DNA of 37,450 bases from Xenophilus sp. L33 (GTDB lineage: Bacteria; Pseudomonadota; Gammaproteobacteria; Burkholderiales; Burkholderiaceae_C): NCBI RefSeq assembly GCF_009765735.1, contig NZ_LMUW01000135.1, positions 1 to 37,450 of the forward strand, in the 5' to 3' direction. The first letter of the stretch is position 1, and the number at the start of each line of letters is the position of its first letter. Below the pieces are notes generated by a model that was not told where the DNA came from, made no database searches, and worked only from the letters and a program-made list of their open reading frames with translations. Below, one piece after another: positions 7,757-14,561 of the stretch. The position numbers were made by a program, and so were the translations under genes.

Positions 7757-9052
7757 TCAGGGCTTGTCGGCCAAGTGCCTGGCTCGCAGACGGGGAGTTC
7801 CGTGCTCGAGCACACCACCCACGGTGAAGAACGATCCGAAGACGACGATTCTATCAGCGGGGTCCGCGCGATCGATGGCCGCCTGAAGGGCTTGCATCGG
7901 GTTCGCGAAGACCTCGCCGGCGGTGTCCTTGCGCGTGTTCTGGGCCTGCCAGCGGGTCAGCAGCGCGTCGGCCCGGGCGGCCCGGGCGGTCGGCAGGTCG
8001 GTGAAATACCAGCGGTCGACGAGCGGGCCGATGCGGGCGAACATCGGCGCCAGGTCCTTGTCGGCCATCACGCCGAAGATCGCGTGGGTGGTCGGGTAGA
8101 AGCCCATCGCGTCGAGGTTCTCGGCCAGCGCGGCCACCGAATGCGGGTTGTGGGCGACGTCGAGCACCAGGGTCGGCTCGCCCGGCACGATCTGGAAGCG
8201 GCCCGGCAGCTCGACCGTCGCGAGGCCGGTGCGCACCGCCTGCGCGGTGATCGGCAGCCGCTGGCGCAGCGACTCCAGCGCCGCCAGCACGCCGCCGGCA
8301 TTCACCAGCTGGTTGGCGCCGCGCAACGCCGGATAGGCCAACCCGCTGTAGCGCCGGCCGCGGCCGCTCCAGCCCCACTGCTGCGGGTCGCCGGCGACGT
8401 TGAAGTCGCGCCCGACCAGCCACAGGTCGGCGCCGATCGCCTCGGCGTGGTCGATCACGCTCTGCGGCGGCACCGGGTCGCCGACGATCGCCGGCCGGCC
8501 GGCGCGCATCACGCCGGCCTTCTCGAAACCGATCTTCTCGCGGGTGTCGCCCAGGTACTCCATGTGGTCGAGGTCGATGCTGGTGATGAGCGCGCAGTCG
8601 GCGTCGACGATGTTGACCGCGTCCAGCCGGCCGCCCAGGCCGACCTCGAGGACGGCGACATCGGGCTTGCTGGCGGCCATGCACAGCAGGATCGCCAGCG
8701 TGGTGAATTCGAAGTAGGTCAGCGCGATGTCGCCGCGGCCTTTCTCGACGATCTCGAAGAAGCGCGCCAACTCGGCACCGTCGACCGGCTCGGACGCGAG
8801 CCGCAACCGTTCCTCGAAATGCACCAGGTGCGGCGAGGTGAAGACCGCCGTGCGGTAGCCGGCGTGGCGCAGGATCGATTCCAGCATGGCGCAGCTGGAG
8901 CCCTTGCCGTTGGTACCGGCCACGGTGATGACCGGGCAGTCGAAGGCCAGGCCCAGCCGTTGCGCGACCGCGCTCACCCGGTCGAGCCCGAGATCGATGT
9001 TTTGGGGATGCAGGTGCTCGGCGTGCGCGAGCCAGTCGGCCAGGGTTTTCAT
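7757..9052 (-). CDS. folC: Dihydrofolate synthase / folylpolyglutamate synthase
   Basis: 431 residues, a Mur-ligase-type ATP enzyme that adds glutamate to dihydropteroate and then to tetrahydrofolates. The P-loop GTNGKGSS is at 46-53, followed by FTSPHLVHFEERL, which is the FolC signature. ALTYFEFTTLAIL, VLEVGLGGRLDAVN, ITSIDLDHMEYLGDT and VLDVAHNPHS are the central and C-terminal ligase motifs. It is first of the minus-strand run leading to gltX, 71 nt before the SPOR gene. A GACAAT box sits only 10 nt ahead of the ATG. In many Burkholderiales accD precedes folC; here the upstream gene is instead divergent (a YffB-like protein). Confidence 0.95.
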   Translation of the reverse strand: MKTLADWLAHAEHLHPQNIDLGLDRVSAVAQRLGLAFDCPVITVAGTNGKGSSCAMLESILRHAGYRTAVFTSPHLVHFEERLRLASEPVDGAELARFFEIVEKGRGDIALTYFEFTTLAILLCMAASKPDVAVLEVGLGGRLDAVNIVDADCALITSIDLDHMEYLGDTREKIGFEKAGVMRAGRPAIVGDPVPPQSVIDHAEAIGADLWLVGRDFNVAGDPQQWGWSGRGRRYSGLAYPALRGANQLVNAGGVLAALESLRQRLPITAQAVRTGLATVELPGRFQIVPGEPTLVLDVAHNPHSVAALAENLDAMGFYPTTHAIFGVMADKDLAPMFARIGPLVDRWYFTDLPTARAARADALLTRWQAQNTRKDTAGEVFANPMQALQAAIDRADPADRIVVFGSFFTVGGVLEHGTPRLRARHLADKP

Positions 9053-9062
9053 GGAGGCCGGA

Positions 9063-9068
9063 ATTGTC
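9063..9068 (-). promoter_or_regulatory. Candidate -10 box (GACAAT) upstream of folC
   Basis: On the minus strand GCGACAATTC lies with its hexamer 10 nt before the folC ATG. The same ten bases occur ahead of murB (12983-12988). If used, the RNA would start within a few bases of the start codon. No clear -35 is visible. Confidence 0.4.
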
Positions 9069-9098
9069 GCCGACGCGCAGCGCGTGCATCATCGCGTC

Positions 9099-9452
9099 AT
9101 GACGACGTTGTATGGCATCACGAATTGCGACACGGTCAAGAAGGCCCGGGCCTGGCTGACCGAGCACGCGGTGGACTACCGGTTCCACGATTTCAAGAAG
9201 GAAGGCGTGCCCGAGAAGGCGCTGGACCAGTGGCTGCGCGCACCCGGCTGGGAAGCGCTGGTCAACCGCCGCGGCACCACCTGGCGCCGACTGGACGACA
9301 CGACCCGCGACGGGATCGTCGACGCGGCTTCGGCACGGGCCGCCCTGCTGGCCAACCCGAGCCTGATCAAGCGGCCGGTGGTCGAATGGAGCGGCGCGGC
9401 GGACGCCACGACGGGCTTCGATCCTACCGATTGGCAGCAGCGGGTTTCGTAA
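9099..9452 (+). CDS. YffB/ArsC family thioredoxin-fold protein
   Basis: 117 residues. Begins MTTLYGITNCDTVKKARAWL, the hallmark of the YffB branch of the arsenate reductase/Spx superfamily, with a single redox-type Cys (C10) followed by the KKA helix. It then shows YRFHDFKKEGV, an arginine-rich central part (NRRGTTWRRLDD) and LIKRPVVEW, equivalent to the LIKRPV strand of ArsC proteins. The conserved cysteine could form a mixed disulfide, possibly with glutathione; true arsenate reduction is not established for this branch. The ORF is open far upstream but overlaps folC there; I chose the ATG at 9099, which gives the canonical N-terminus. Divergent from folC with 46 nt between the start codons. 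Confidence 0.85.
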   Translation: MTTLYGITNCDTVKKARAWLTEHAVDYRFHDFKKEGVPEKALDQWLRAPGWEALVNRRGTTWRRLDDTTRDGIVDAASARAALLANPSLIKRPVVEWSGAADATTGFDPTDWQQRVS

Positions 9453-9465
9453 ACCTTTGAACTTG

Positions 9466-9485
9466 TGGAGGTGCGCGCACCTCCA
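9466..9485. repeat. 20-nt perfect palindrome
   Basis: TGGAGGTG CGCG CACCTCCA reads the same on both strands. It lies 13 nt after the yffB-like stop and 48 nt before the next start. No T-run follows (CAAAACGG), so a simple intrinsic terminator is unlikely; a dimeric-protein operator or an RNA hairpin is possible. Confidence 0.7.
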
Positions 9486-9533
9486 AAACGGTGGTCGGGG
9501 CGAGAGGCCCCCACATTCTTCAGGAGTCTTGAA

Positions 9534-10151
9534 ATGAACACCCAGATCGTCAGAAAAATCACCACCGTCGCGTTGCTGTCGCTGCTGGCCGGCGGCGCCA
9601 GCCTGGCGCAGGCGCAGCAGGTGCAGGCCCGGGTCGTCACCACGTCGCCGGTGACCTTGCCGAACGGCGGCATCGCCTACAACGTGACCTACGAATACGC
9701 GGGCAAGCAATACAACACCCGCACCAACACGCCGCCCGGCGCCAGCATCATGGTCAACGCCACCGACTACGGCGCGACCACTTCGCCGGTGGCGCCGCAG
9801 CCGCAGCTCTACGCCAACGATCCGCAGCAGCCGCAGCCCTATGGACAGGGCTACGCCCAGGGCGGCGACCCGCAACAACAGCAGCAACCGCCGCAGGGCT
9901 GGGCCAACGTGGTGCCCGAACCCGGCATGGTGGTCGGCACCGGCGGCGGCGACATGCCGCCCCCGGGCTACGTGCAGGCCGCGCCGGTCGCCTACGCTGC
10001 GCCGGTCGTGTACCCGGCGCCGGCGGTCTACCCGGCCTACTACCCGGGCTACGTGGCGCCCTACGCCTACCCGCCGATCGGCATCTCGCTCGGCTTCGGC
10101 TACTCGCGCGGCTGGGGCGGCGGCTACGGCGGTTACGGCCACTGGCGCTGA
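9534..10151 (+). CDS. Exported Tyr/Pro/Gly-rich protein of unknown function
   Basis: 205 residues. The ATG at 9534 has AGGAG 7 nt upstream and gives a Sec signal peptide (positive start, LLSLLAGGASLAQAQ, likely cut after AQA). The mature N-terminal part (QVQARVVTTSPVTLPNGG, YNVTYEYAGKQYNTRTN, PPGASIMVNA) resembles, as I recall it, the segment found after the glycine zipper in YcfJ-like Burkholderiales proteins, though no glycine zipper is present here. The middle is Pro/Gln-rich with a Q5 run. The C-terminal third is Tyr/Pro/Ala-rich (YPAPAVYPAYYPGYVAPY) and ends Gly/Tyr-rich (WGGGYGGYGHWR). Probably periplasmic or outer-membrane associated. It ends just before a promoter-like TAAAAT and a strong terminator. 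Confidence 0.75.
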   Translation: MNTQIVRKITTVALLSLLAGGASLAQAQQVQARVVTTSPVTLPNGGIAYNVTYEYAGKQYNTRTNTPPGASIMVNATDYGATTSPVAPQPQLYANDPQQPQPYGQGYAQGGDPQQQQQPPQGWANVVPEPGMVVGTGGGDMPPPGYVQAAPVAYAAPVVYPAPAVYPAYYPGYVAPYAYPPIGISLGFGYSRGWGGGYGGYGHWR

Positions 10152-10164
10152 TCGGCCGAGCGCC

Positions 10165-10170
10165 TAAAAT
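10165..10170 (+). promoter_or_regulatory. Candidate -10 box (TAAAAT) for ppnP-argG
   Basis: TAAAAT followed by CACGGGTTT. The same layout (AAAAT, a short GC-rich discriminator with GGG, then TT) recurs upstream of arnT and, more loosely, of prfB and tRNA-Thr. It lies 70 nt before the ppnP ATG and upstream of the hairpin at 10196. Confidence 0.5.
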
Positions 10171-10179
10171 CACGGGTTT

Positions 10180-10198
10180 GCCCTTCCATCGCAAGGGC
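10180..10198 (+). promoter_or_regulatory. Leader hairpin overlapping the ppnP-upstream terminator
   Basis: GCCCTT pairs perfectly with AAGGGC across a 7-nt loop. Its 3' arm shares bases 10196-10198 with the 5' arm of the following terminator stem, so the two structures compete at their junction. Confidence 0.4.
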
Positions 10199-10225
10199 GC
10201 GTCTCCCAGGGGACGCGCCTTTTTT
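10196..10225 (+). terminator. Intrinsic terminator (or attenuator) before ppnP
   Basis: GGCGCGTC pairs with GACGCGCC (8 bp, extendable inward), followed by six T. It lies 44 nt after the exported-protein stop, so it can end that gene. It also lies between the TAAAAT box at 10165 and the ppnP start at 10241, so transcripts from that promoter must read through it. Confidence 0.85.
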
Positions 10226-10240
10226 GCTGCCCTCCCTCCC

Positions 10241-10564
10241 ATGAGCACTACCGAATTCCTCCAGAACGCCACGGTCTCGACCAAGGCGAACGTGTATTTC
10301 GACGGCAAATGCGTCAGCCACAACCTGACCCTGGCCGACGGCCGCAAGGCGTCGGTCGGCGTGATCCTGCCCTCGACCCTGCGCTTCAACACCGGCGCGC
10401 CGGAAAAGATGGAAGGCGCCGGCGGCGAATGCGAATACCTGCTGGACGGCAGCGACACCTGGGTGAAGTCAGCCGCCGGCCAGAGCTTCAGCGTGCCGGG
10501 CAACTCGAGCTTCCAGATCCGCGTCAGCGGCGAGCCCTACAGCTACATCTGCCACTTCGGCTGA
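10241..10564 (+). CDS. ppnP: Pyrimidine/purine nucleoside phosphorylase
   Basis: 107 residues, the single-cupin PpnP family (formerly YaiE/DUF1255). It phosphorolyses nucleosides such as adenosine, guanosine, uridine and thymidine to base plus ribose 1-phosphate. Motifs: NVYFDGKCVSHNL near the N-terminus, ADGRKASVGVILP, FNTGAPEKMEG, and the cupin end strand PGNSSFQIRVSGEPYSYICHF. I started at MSTTEF (ATG 10241) because the longer reading runs into the terminator hairpin; the leader before it is pyrimidine-rich (CCCTCCCTCCC) with no good Shine-Dalgarno sequence. argG follows 15 nt later. Length and motifs match the family fully. Confidence 0.93.
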   Translation: MSTTEFLQNATVSTKANVYFDGKCVSHNLTLADGRKASVGVILPSTLRFNTGAPEKMEGAGGECEYLLDGSDTWVKSAAGQSFSVPGNSSFQIRVSGEPYSYICHFG

Positions 10565-10579
10565 ACCGGAACTTCGCGC

Positions 10580-11923
10580 ATGTCCTCCACCATCCTCCAG
10601 AACGTCCCGGTCGGCCAGAAGGTCGGCATCGCCTTCTCCGGCGGCCTCGACACCAGCGCCGCCCTGCACTGGATGCGCGGCAAGGGCGCGGTGCCCTACG
10701 CCTACACCGCCAACCTCGGCCAGCCCGACGAGCCCGACTACGACGAGATCCCGCGCAAGGCGATGCTTTACGGCGCCGAGAAGGCCCGCCTCGTCGACTG
10801 CCGCACGCAACTGGCCGCCGAAGGCATCGCCGCGCTGCAGGCCGGCGCCTTCCACGTCACGACCGCGGGCCTGACCTACTTCAACACCACGCCGCTCGGC
10901 CGCGCGGTGACCGGCACCATGCTGGTGTCGGCGATGAAGGAGGACGACGTCCACATCTGGGGCGACGGCAGCACCTTCAAGGGCAACGACATCGAGCGCT
11001 TCTACCGCTACGGCCTGCTGACAAACCCGGCGCTGAAGATCTACAAGCCCTGGCTCGACCAGACCTTCATCGACGAGCTCGGCGGCCGCAAGGAGATGTC
11101 GGAGTTCATGCAGAAGGCCGGCTTCGCCTACAAGATGTCGACCGAGAAGGCCTATTCGACGGACTCGAACATGCTGGGCGCCACCCACGAGGCGAAGGAC
11201 CTGGAGTTCCTGGCGAGCGGCATGAAGATCGTCAACCCCATCATGGGCGTCGCTTTCTGGAAGGACGAGGTCGCAGTCCAGCGTGAAGAGGTCACGGTGC
11301 GCTTCGAGGAAGGCCGTCCGGTGGCGATCAACGGCGTCGAATACGCGAGCCTGGTCGACCTCATCCTCGAAGCCAACACGGTCGGCGGCCGCCACGGCCT
11401 GGGCATGAGCGACCAGATCGAGAACCGCATCATCGAGGCCAAGAGCCGCGGCATCTACGAGGCGCCCGGCCTGGCGCTGCTGTTCATCGCCTACGAGCGC
11501 CTGGTGACCGGCATCCACAACGAGGACACCATCGAGCAGTACCGCGACCACGGCCGCCGCCTCGGCCGGCTGCTCTACCAGGGCCGCTGGTTCGATCCGC
11601 AGGCGATCATGCTGCGCGAGACCGCCCAGCGCTGGGTGGCGCGCGCCGTGACCGGCGAGGTCACGATCGAGCTGCGCCGCGGCAACGACTATTCGATCCT
11701 CGACACGAAGAGCCCCAACCTCACCTACGCGCCCGAACGGCTGTCGATGGAAAAGGTCGAGGACGCGCCCTTCTCCCCGCTCGACCGCATCGGCCAGCTC
11801 ACCATGCGCAACCTGGACATCGTCGACACCCGCGCCAAGCTGGGCATCTACACCCAGGCCGGGCTGCTGTCGTCGACGCAGGGCGCGTCGCTGCCGCAGC
11901 TCAAGAACGACGAGAAGAAGTAG
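10580..11923 (+). CDS. argG: Argininosuccinate synthase
   Basis: 447 residues, the longer E. coli-type form. Joins citrulline and aspartate at the cost of ATP to AMP in arginine synthesis. The N-type ATP pyrophosphatase P-loop AFSGGLDTS is at 18-26. TTPLGRAVTGTML, HIWGDGSTFKGNDIERFYRYG and YSTDSNMLGATHEAK are signature stretches for citrulline and aspartate binding. It sits 15 nt behind ppnP in an apparent two-gene unit. Its TAG stop (11921-11923) directly abuts the convergent murB stop, with no terminator between. Confidence 0.97.
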   Translation: MSSTILQNVPVGQKVGIAFSGGLDTSAALHWMRGKGAVPYAYTANLGQPDEPDYDEIPRKAMLYGAEKARLVDCRTQLAAEGIAALQAGAFHVTTAGLTYFNTTPLGRAVTGTMLVSAMKEDDVHIWGDGSTFKGNDIERFYRYGLLTNPALKIYKPWLDQTFIDELGGRKEMSEFMQKAGFAYKMSTEKAYSTDSNMLGATHEAKDLEFLASGMKIVNPIMGVAFWKDEVAVQREEVTVRFEEGRPVAINGVEYASLVDLILEANTVGGRHGLGMSDQIENRIIEAKSRGIYEAPGLALLFIAYERLVTGIHNEDTIEQYRDHGRRLGRLLYQGRWFDPQAIMLRETAQRWVARAVTGEVTIELRRGNDYSILDTKSPNLTYAPERLSMEKVEDAPFSPLDRIGQLTMRNLDIVDTRAKLGIYTQAGLLSSTQGASLPQLKNDEKK

Positions 11924-12976
11924 TCAGACCACGACCGGTTCGGGCTCCAGCCGGATCCCGAATCGCTCGTAGACGCTGGTCTGGATCGCCTTGGCCAGCG
12001 TCATGACCTCGCCGCCGGTCACCGGGTGCGCGGTGCCGCCACGGTTGACCAGCACCAGCGCCTGGCGCTCGTAGACGCCGGCGTTGCCGACCGACTTGCC
12101 CTTCCAGCCGCAGGCGTCGATCAGCCAGGCGGCGGCCAGCTTGATGCTGCCGTCGGCCATCGGGTAGTGCACGATCTTCGGGTCGCGGGCGATGATGTCG
12201 GCGCACTGCTCCGGCGTCACGGTCGGGTTCTTGAAGAAGCTGCCGGCATTGCCCAGCACGCGCCAGTCGGGCAGCTTGGCGCGGCGGATGGCGCAGATCC
12301 AGTCGAAGATTTCCATCGGGCTCGGCTGGAAATTGCCGCTCTCGGCCATCTTGCGTTCGAGGTCGACGTAGCCGAGCACCGGCTTCCAGGGCCGCGGCAG
12401 CCGGAAGCGCACTCGGGTGATCAGCGCGCGGCCCGCCAGGCCGAAGTCGTTGTCGCCGCTGGCCGCGTGCTTGAAGACCGAATCGCGGTAGCCGAAGGCG
12501 CACTGGGCGGCGTCGAGCGTGAAGGCGCGCCCGGTCTCGAGGTCGACCGCGTCGAGCGACTCGAAGCGGTCCTGCAGCTCGACGCCGTAGGCGCCGATGT
12601 TCTGCACCGGCGAGCCGCCGACGGTGCCGGGGATCATGGCCAGGTTCTCCAGCCCGGCGTAGCCCTGCTCCAGGGTCCAGCGCACGGTTTCGTGCCAGTT
12701 CTCGCCGGCGCCGGCCTCGACGATCCAGGCCTTCGGCGTCTCCTCGACCAGCCGGAGGCCGCGGATCTCGACCTTCAGCACCAGCGGCTTGACGTCGCCG
12801 GTCAGCACGATGTTGCTGCCGCCGCCGAGCACGAATTTCGGCGCGTCGCGCCAGGCGGCGTCGGCCAGCACCGCGGCGACGTCAGCCTCGCTCGCGATGC
12901 GCGCCAGGTGCTGCGCGCGCGCGACGATGCCGAAGCTGTTGTGCTGCTGCAGCGGTATGTTGTGCTCCACGATCAT
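11924..12976 (-). CDS. murB: UDP-N-acetylenolpyruvoylglucosamine reductase
   Basis: 350 residues, type I MurB length. An FAD enzyme that reduces the enolpyruvyl group to give UDP-MurNAc in peptidoglycan synthesis, using NADPH. FAD-binding motifs are LGGGSNIVL and IPGTVGGSPVQNIGAYGVEL; the substrate-binding and catalytic part shows YRDSVFK and GNAGSFFKNP (proton-donor Ser). The C-terminal glutamate region reads LEPEPVVV. The frame is open further upstream, but that would overlap yajQ; the ATG at 12974-12976 gives the standard N-terminus (HNSFGI close to the start). A GACAAT box lies only 6 nt before the ATG and no Shine-Dalgarno is evident, so a leaderless message is possible. Divergent from yajQ, convergent with argG. 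Confidence 0.95.
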   Translation of the reverse strand: MIVEHNIPLQQHNSFGIVARAQHLARIASEADVAAVLADAAWRDAPKFVLGGGSNIVLTGDVKPLVLKVEIRGLRLVEETPKAWIVEAGAGENWHETVRWTLEQGYAGLENLAMIPGTVGGSPVQNIGAYGVELQDRFESLDAVDLETGRAFTLDAAQCAFGYRDSVFKHAASGDNDFGLAGRALITRVRFRLPRPWKPVLGYVDLERKMAESGNFQPSPMEIFDWICAIRRAKLPDWRVLGNAGSFFKNPTVTPEQCADIIARDPKIVHYPMADGSIKLAAAWLIDACGWKGKSVGNAGVYERQALVLVNRGGTAHPVTGGEVMTLAKAIQTSVYERFGIRLEPEPVVV

Positions 12977-12982
12977 GGGAGA

Positions 12983-12988
12983 ATTGTC
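12983..12988 (-). promoter_or_regulatory. Candidate -10 box (GACAAT) upstream of murB
   Basis: GCGACAATTC on the minus strand, identical to the element before folC, with the hexamer ending 6 nt before the ATG. A transcript starting about 7 nt downstream would begin at the start codon. Confidence 0.42.
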
Positions 12989-12997
12989 GCATTCACG

Positions 12998-13020
12998 CGC
13001 CGCGCTTCGCACACGCGGCG
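12998..13020. repeat. Inverted repeat in the murB/yajQ divergent region
   Basis: CGCCGCG and CGCGGCG are separated by 9 nt, midway between the two divergent starts. A shared operator is possible, but GC-rich chance pairing is also likely in this genome. Confidence 0.35.
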
Positions 13021-13054
13021 CAGCTCCGTTTCCTGTTGTTTCCGAGGTCTCTCC

Positions 13055-13540
13055 ATGCCATCTTTCGACGCCGTTTGCGAACCCAACCTGCCCGAGGTCA
13101 AGAACGCGGTCGAGAACACCGCCAAGGAAATCGGGACGCGCTTCGACTTCAAGGGCACCGCCGCCGCTGTGGAACTCAAGGACAAGGAAATCACGCTGAT
13201 CGGCGACGCCGAATTCCAGCTGGTGCAGGTCGAGGACATCCTGCGCGCCAAGCTGACCAAGCGCAGCGTCGACGTCCGCTTCCTCGACAAGGGCGACGTG
13301 CAGAAGATCGGCGGCGACAAGGTCAAGCAGGTCATCAAGGTCAAGAGCGGCATCGAGACCGAGACGTCCAAGAAGATCCAGCGCCTCATCAAGGACAGCA
13401 AGCTCAAGGTGCAGGCCGCGATCCAGGGCGACGCGGTACGGGTCACCGGCGCCAAGCGCGACGACCTTCAGGCAGCCATGGCGCTGATCAAGAAGGACGT
13501 GCCCGACATGCCGCTCAGCTTCAACAACTTCCGCGACTGA
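13055..13540 (+). CDS. YajQ family nucleotide-binding protein
   Basis: 161 residues, full length for YajQ (UPF0234). Starts MPSFDAVCEPNLPEVKNA and contains the hallmark IGTRFDFKG, LTKRSVDVRFLDKG, IKVKSGIETETSKKIQRLIKDSKLK in two parts, and the end DMPLSFNNFRD. The family folds as two ferredoxin-like domains and has been reported to bind nucleotides including cyclic di-GMP in some proteobacteria; the role here is not known. GAGG lies about 8 nt before the ATG at 13055. It is divergent from murB and only 10 nt ahead of the protease gene, so the two are probably co-transcribed. Confidence 0.95.
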   Translation: MPSFDAVCEPNLPEVKNAVENTAKEIGTRFDFKGTAAAVELKDKEITLIGDAEFQLVQVEDILRAKLTKRSVDVRFLDKGDVQKIGGDKVKQVIKVKSGIETETSKKIQRLIKDSKLKVQAAIQGDAVRVTGAKRDDLQAAMALIKKDVPDMPLSFNNFRD

Positions 13541-13550
13541 GCCACGGCGC

Positions 13551-14189
13551 ATGAAGGCCCTGCTCCCGCTGCTGCTCGCCGCAGCCTGTTCATTGGCGAG
13601 CGCGCAGTCGGTCACTCTCACCGGCACCATCGGCAGCCGGGCGATCCTGATCGTCGACGGTGCCGAGCCCAAGACGGTGGCGGTCGGCGATTCCTACAAG
13701 GGCGTGAAGCTGGTGTCGCTGCAGGGTGAGCGCGCGACCATCGAGGCGGGCGGCAAGAAGATCGCGCTGGCGATGGACACGCCGGTCAGCGTCGGTGGCT
13801 CGGGCGGTGGTGGCGGCAGCGGCAATCGCATCGTGCTGCAGGCCGGAACCGGCGGCCATTTTTTGACTGCGGGCATGATCAACGGCCATGCGGTGAACTT
13901 CATGCTGGACACCGGCGCCACGACGGTGGCGCTCTCGGCCGCCGATGCGACGCGCATCGGCCTGGACTTCAGCAAGGGACAGGTGGGGATGGTCGGCACC
14001 GCCAACGGCAACGTGCCGGTCTACCGGGTGCACCTCGATTCGGTGCGGGTGGGCGACGTCGAGATCCATGACGTCGAAGCCAACGTGACGCAGCAGTCGA
14101 TGCCCTTCGCGCTGCTGGGCAACAGCTTCCTCAACCACTTCTCCATGCGGCGCGACGCCGACCAGATGGTGCTCGAGAAGCGCTACTGA
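13551..14189 (+). CDS. Retropepsin-like aspartic protease, exported
   Basis: 212 residues. A signal peptide (MKALLPLLLAAACSLASAQS) is followed by a small beta domain (about 21-80), a Gly/Ser linker (82-91), and a clan AA protease domain. The catalytic signature is LDTGATTVALS with Asp120; a single DTGA means the active enzyme must be a homodimer, as in retropepsins. The later LLGNSFLNHF motif matches the conserved C-terminal part of the family (TIGR02281 type). It probably acts in the periplasm; substrates of these bacterial proteins are unknown. It follows yajQ by 10 nt and converges on the Rid gene, with 5 nt between stop codons and no terminator. Confidence 0.88.
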   Translation: MKALLPLLLAAACSLASAQSVTLTGTIGSRAILIVDGAEPKTVAVGDSYKGVKLVSLQGERATIEAGGKKIALAMDTPVSVGGSGGGGGSGNRIVLQAGTGGHFLTAGMINGHAVNFMLDTGATTVALSAADATRIGLDFSKGQVGMVGTANGNVPVYRVHLDSVRVGDVEIHDVEANVTQQSMPFALLGNSFLNHFSMRRDADQMVLEKRY

Positions 14190-14194
14190 AGCGG

Positions 14195-14548
14195 CTAGCG
14201 AGCGGCCCCGGTCACCACGATCTCGATCTTGTAGCCCTGCTTGGCCATCTGGGCCTGCACCGTGGCCCGCGGCGGCGTCTGGCCGGCCGGGATCCAGGCG
14301 TCCCAGACCTCGTTCATTGCGTCGATGTCGGTGATGTCGGACAGGAAGATCTGCGCCATCAGGATGCGCGACTTGTCGCCGCCGGCCTCGGCCAGCAGGC
14401 GCTCGACCATGCCCAGCACCTGCGCGGTCTGGCCGCGGATGTCCTGCGACAGGTCGTCGGCGACCTGGCCGGCCAGGTAGATGGTGCCGTTGTGCACCGC
14501 GGTTTCGGAGAGGCGCGGGCCGACGTGGAAGCGCTGGATGGAAGCCAT
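14195..14548 (-). CDS. RidA-like protein, YoaB type
   Basis: 117 residues, YjgF/YER057c/UK114 fold that forms trimers. RidA itself hydrolyses reactive enamine/imine intermediates. Here the conserved Arg is present (PPRATVQ), but the second acidic residue of RidA's KIEIEA strand is replaced (YKIEIVVTG). The overall pattern (AVHNGTIYLAGQV, ILMAQIFLSDI, AMNEVWDAWIPAG) resembles the E. coli YoaB branch. Imine deaminase activity should therefore not be assumed. It lies 13 nt after plsY on the same strand. Confidence 0.85.
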   Translation of the reverse strand: MASIQRFHVGPRLSETAVHNGTIYLAGQVADDLSQDIRGQTAQVLGMVERLLAEAGGDKSRILMAQIFLSDITDIDAMNEVWDAWIPAGQTPPRATVQAQMAKQGYKIEIVVTGAAR

Positions 14549-14561
14549 GGAAGTTCGTCCC

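Noticed and set aside
9099..9452. Functional arsenate reductase
   Set aside because: The NCDTVKKAR signature belongs to the YffB branch and no ars genes are nearby.
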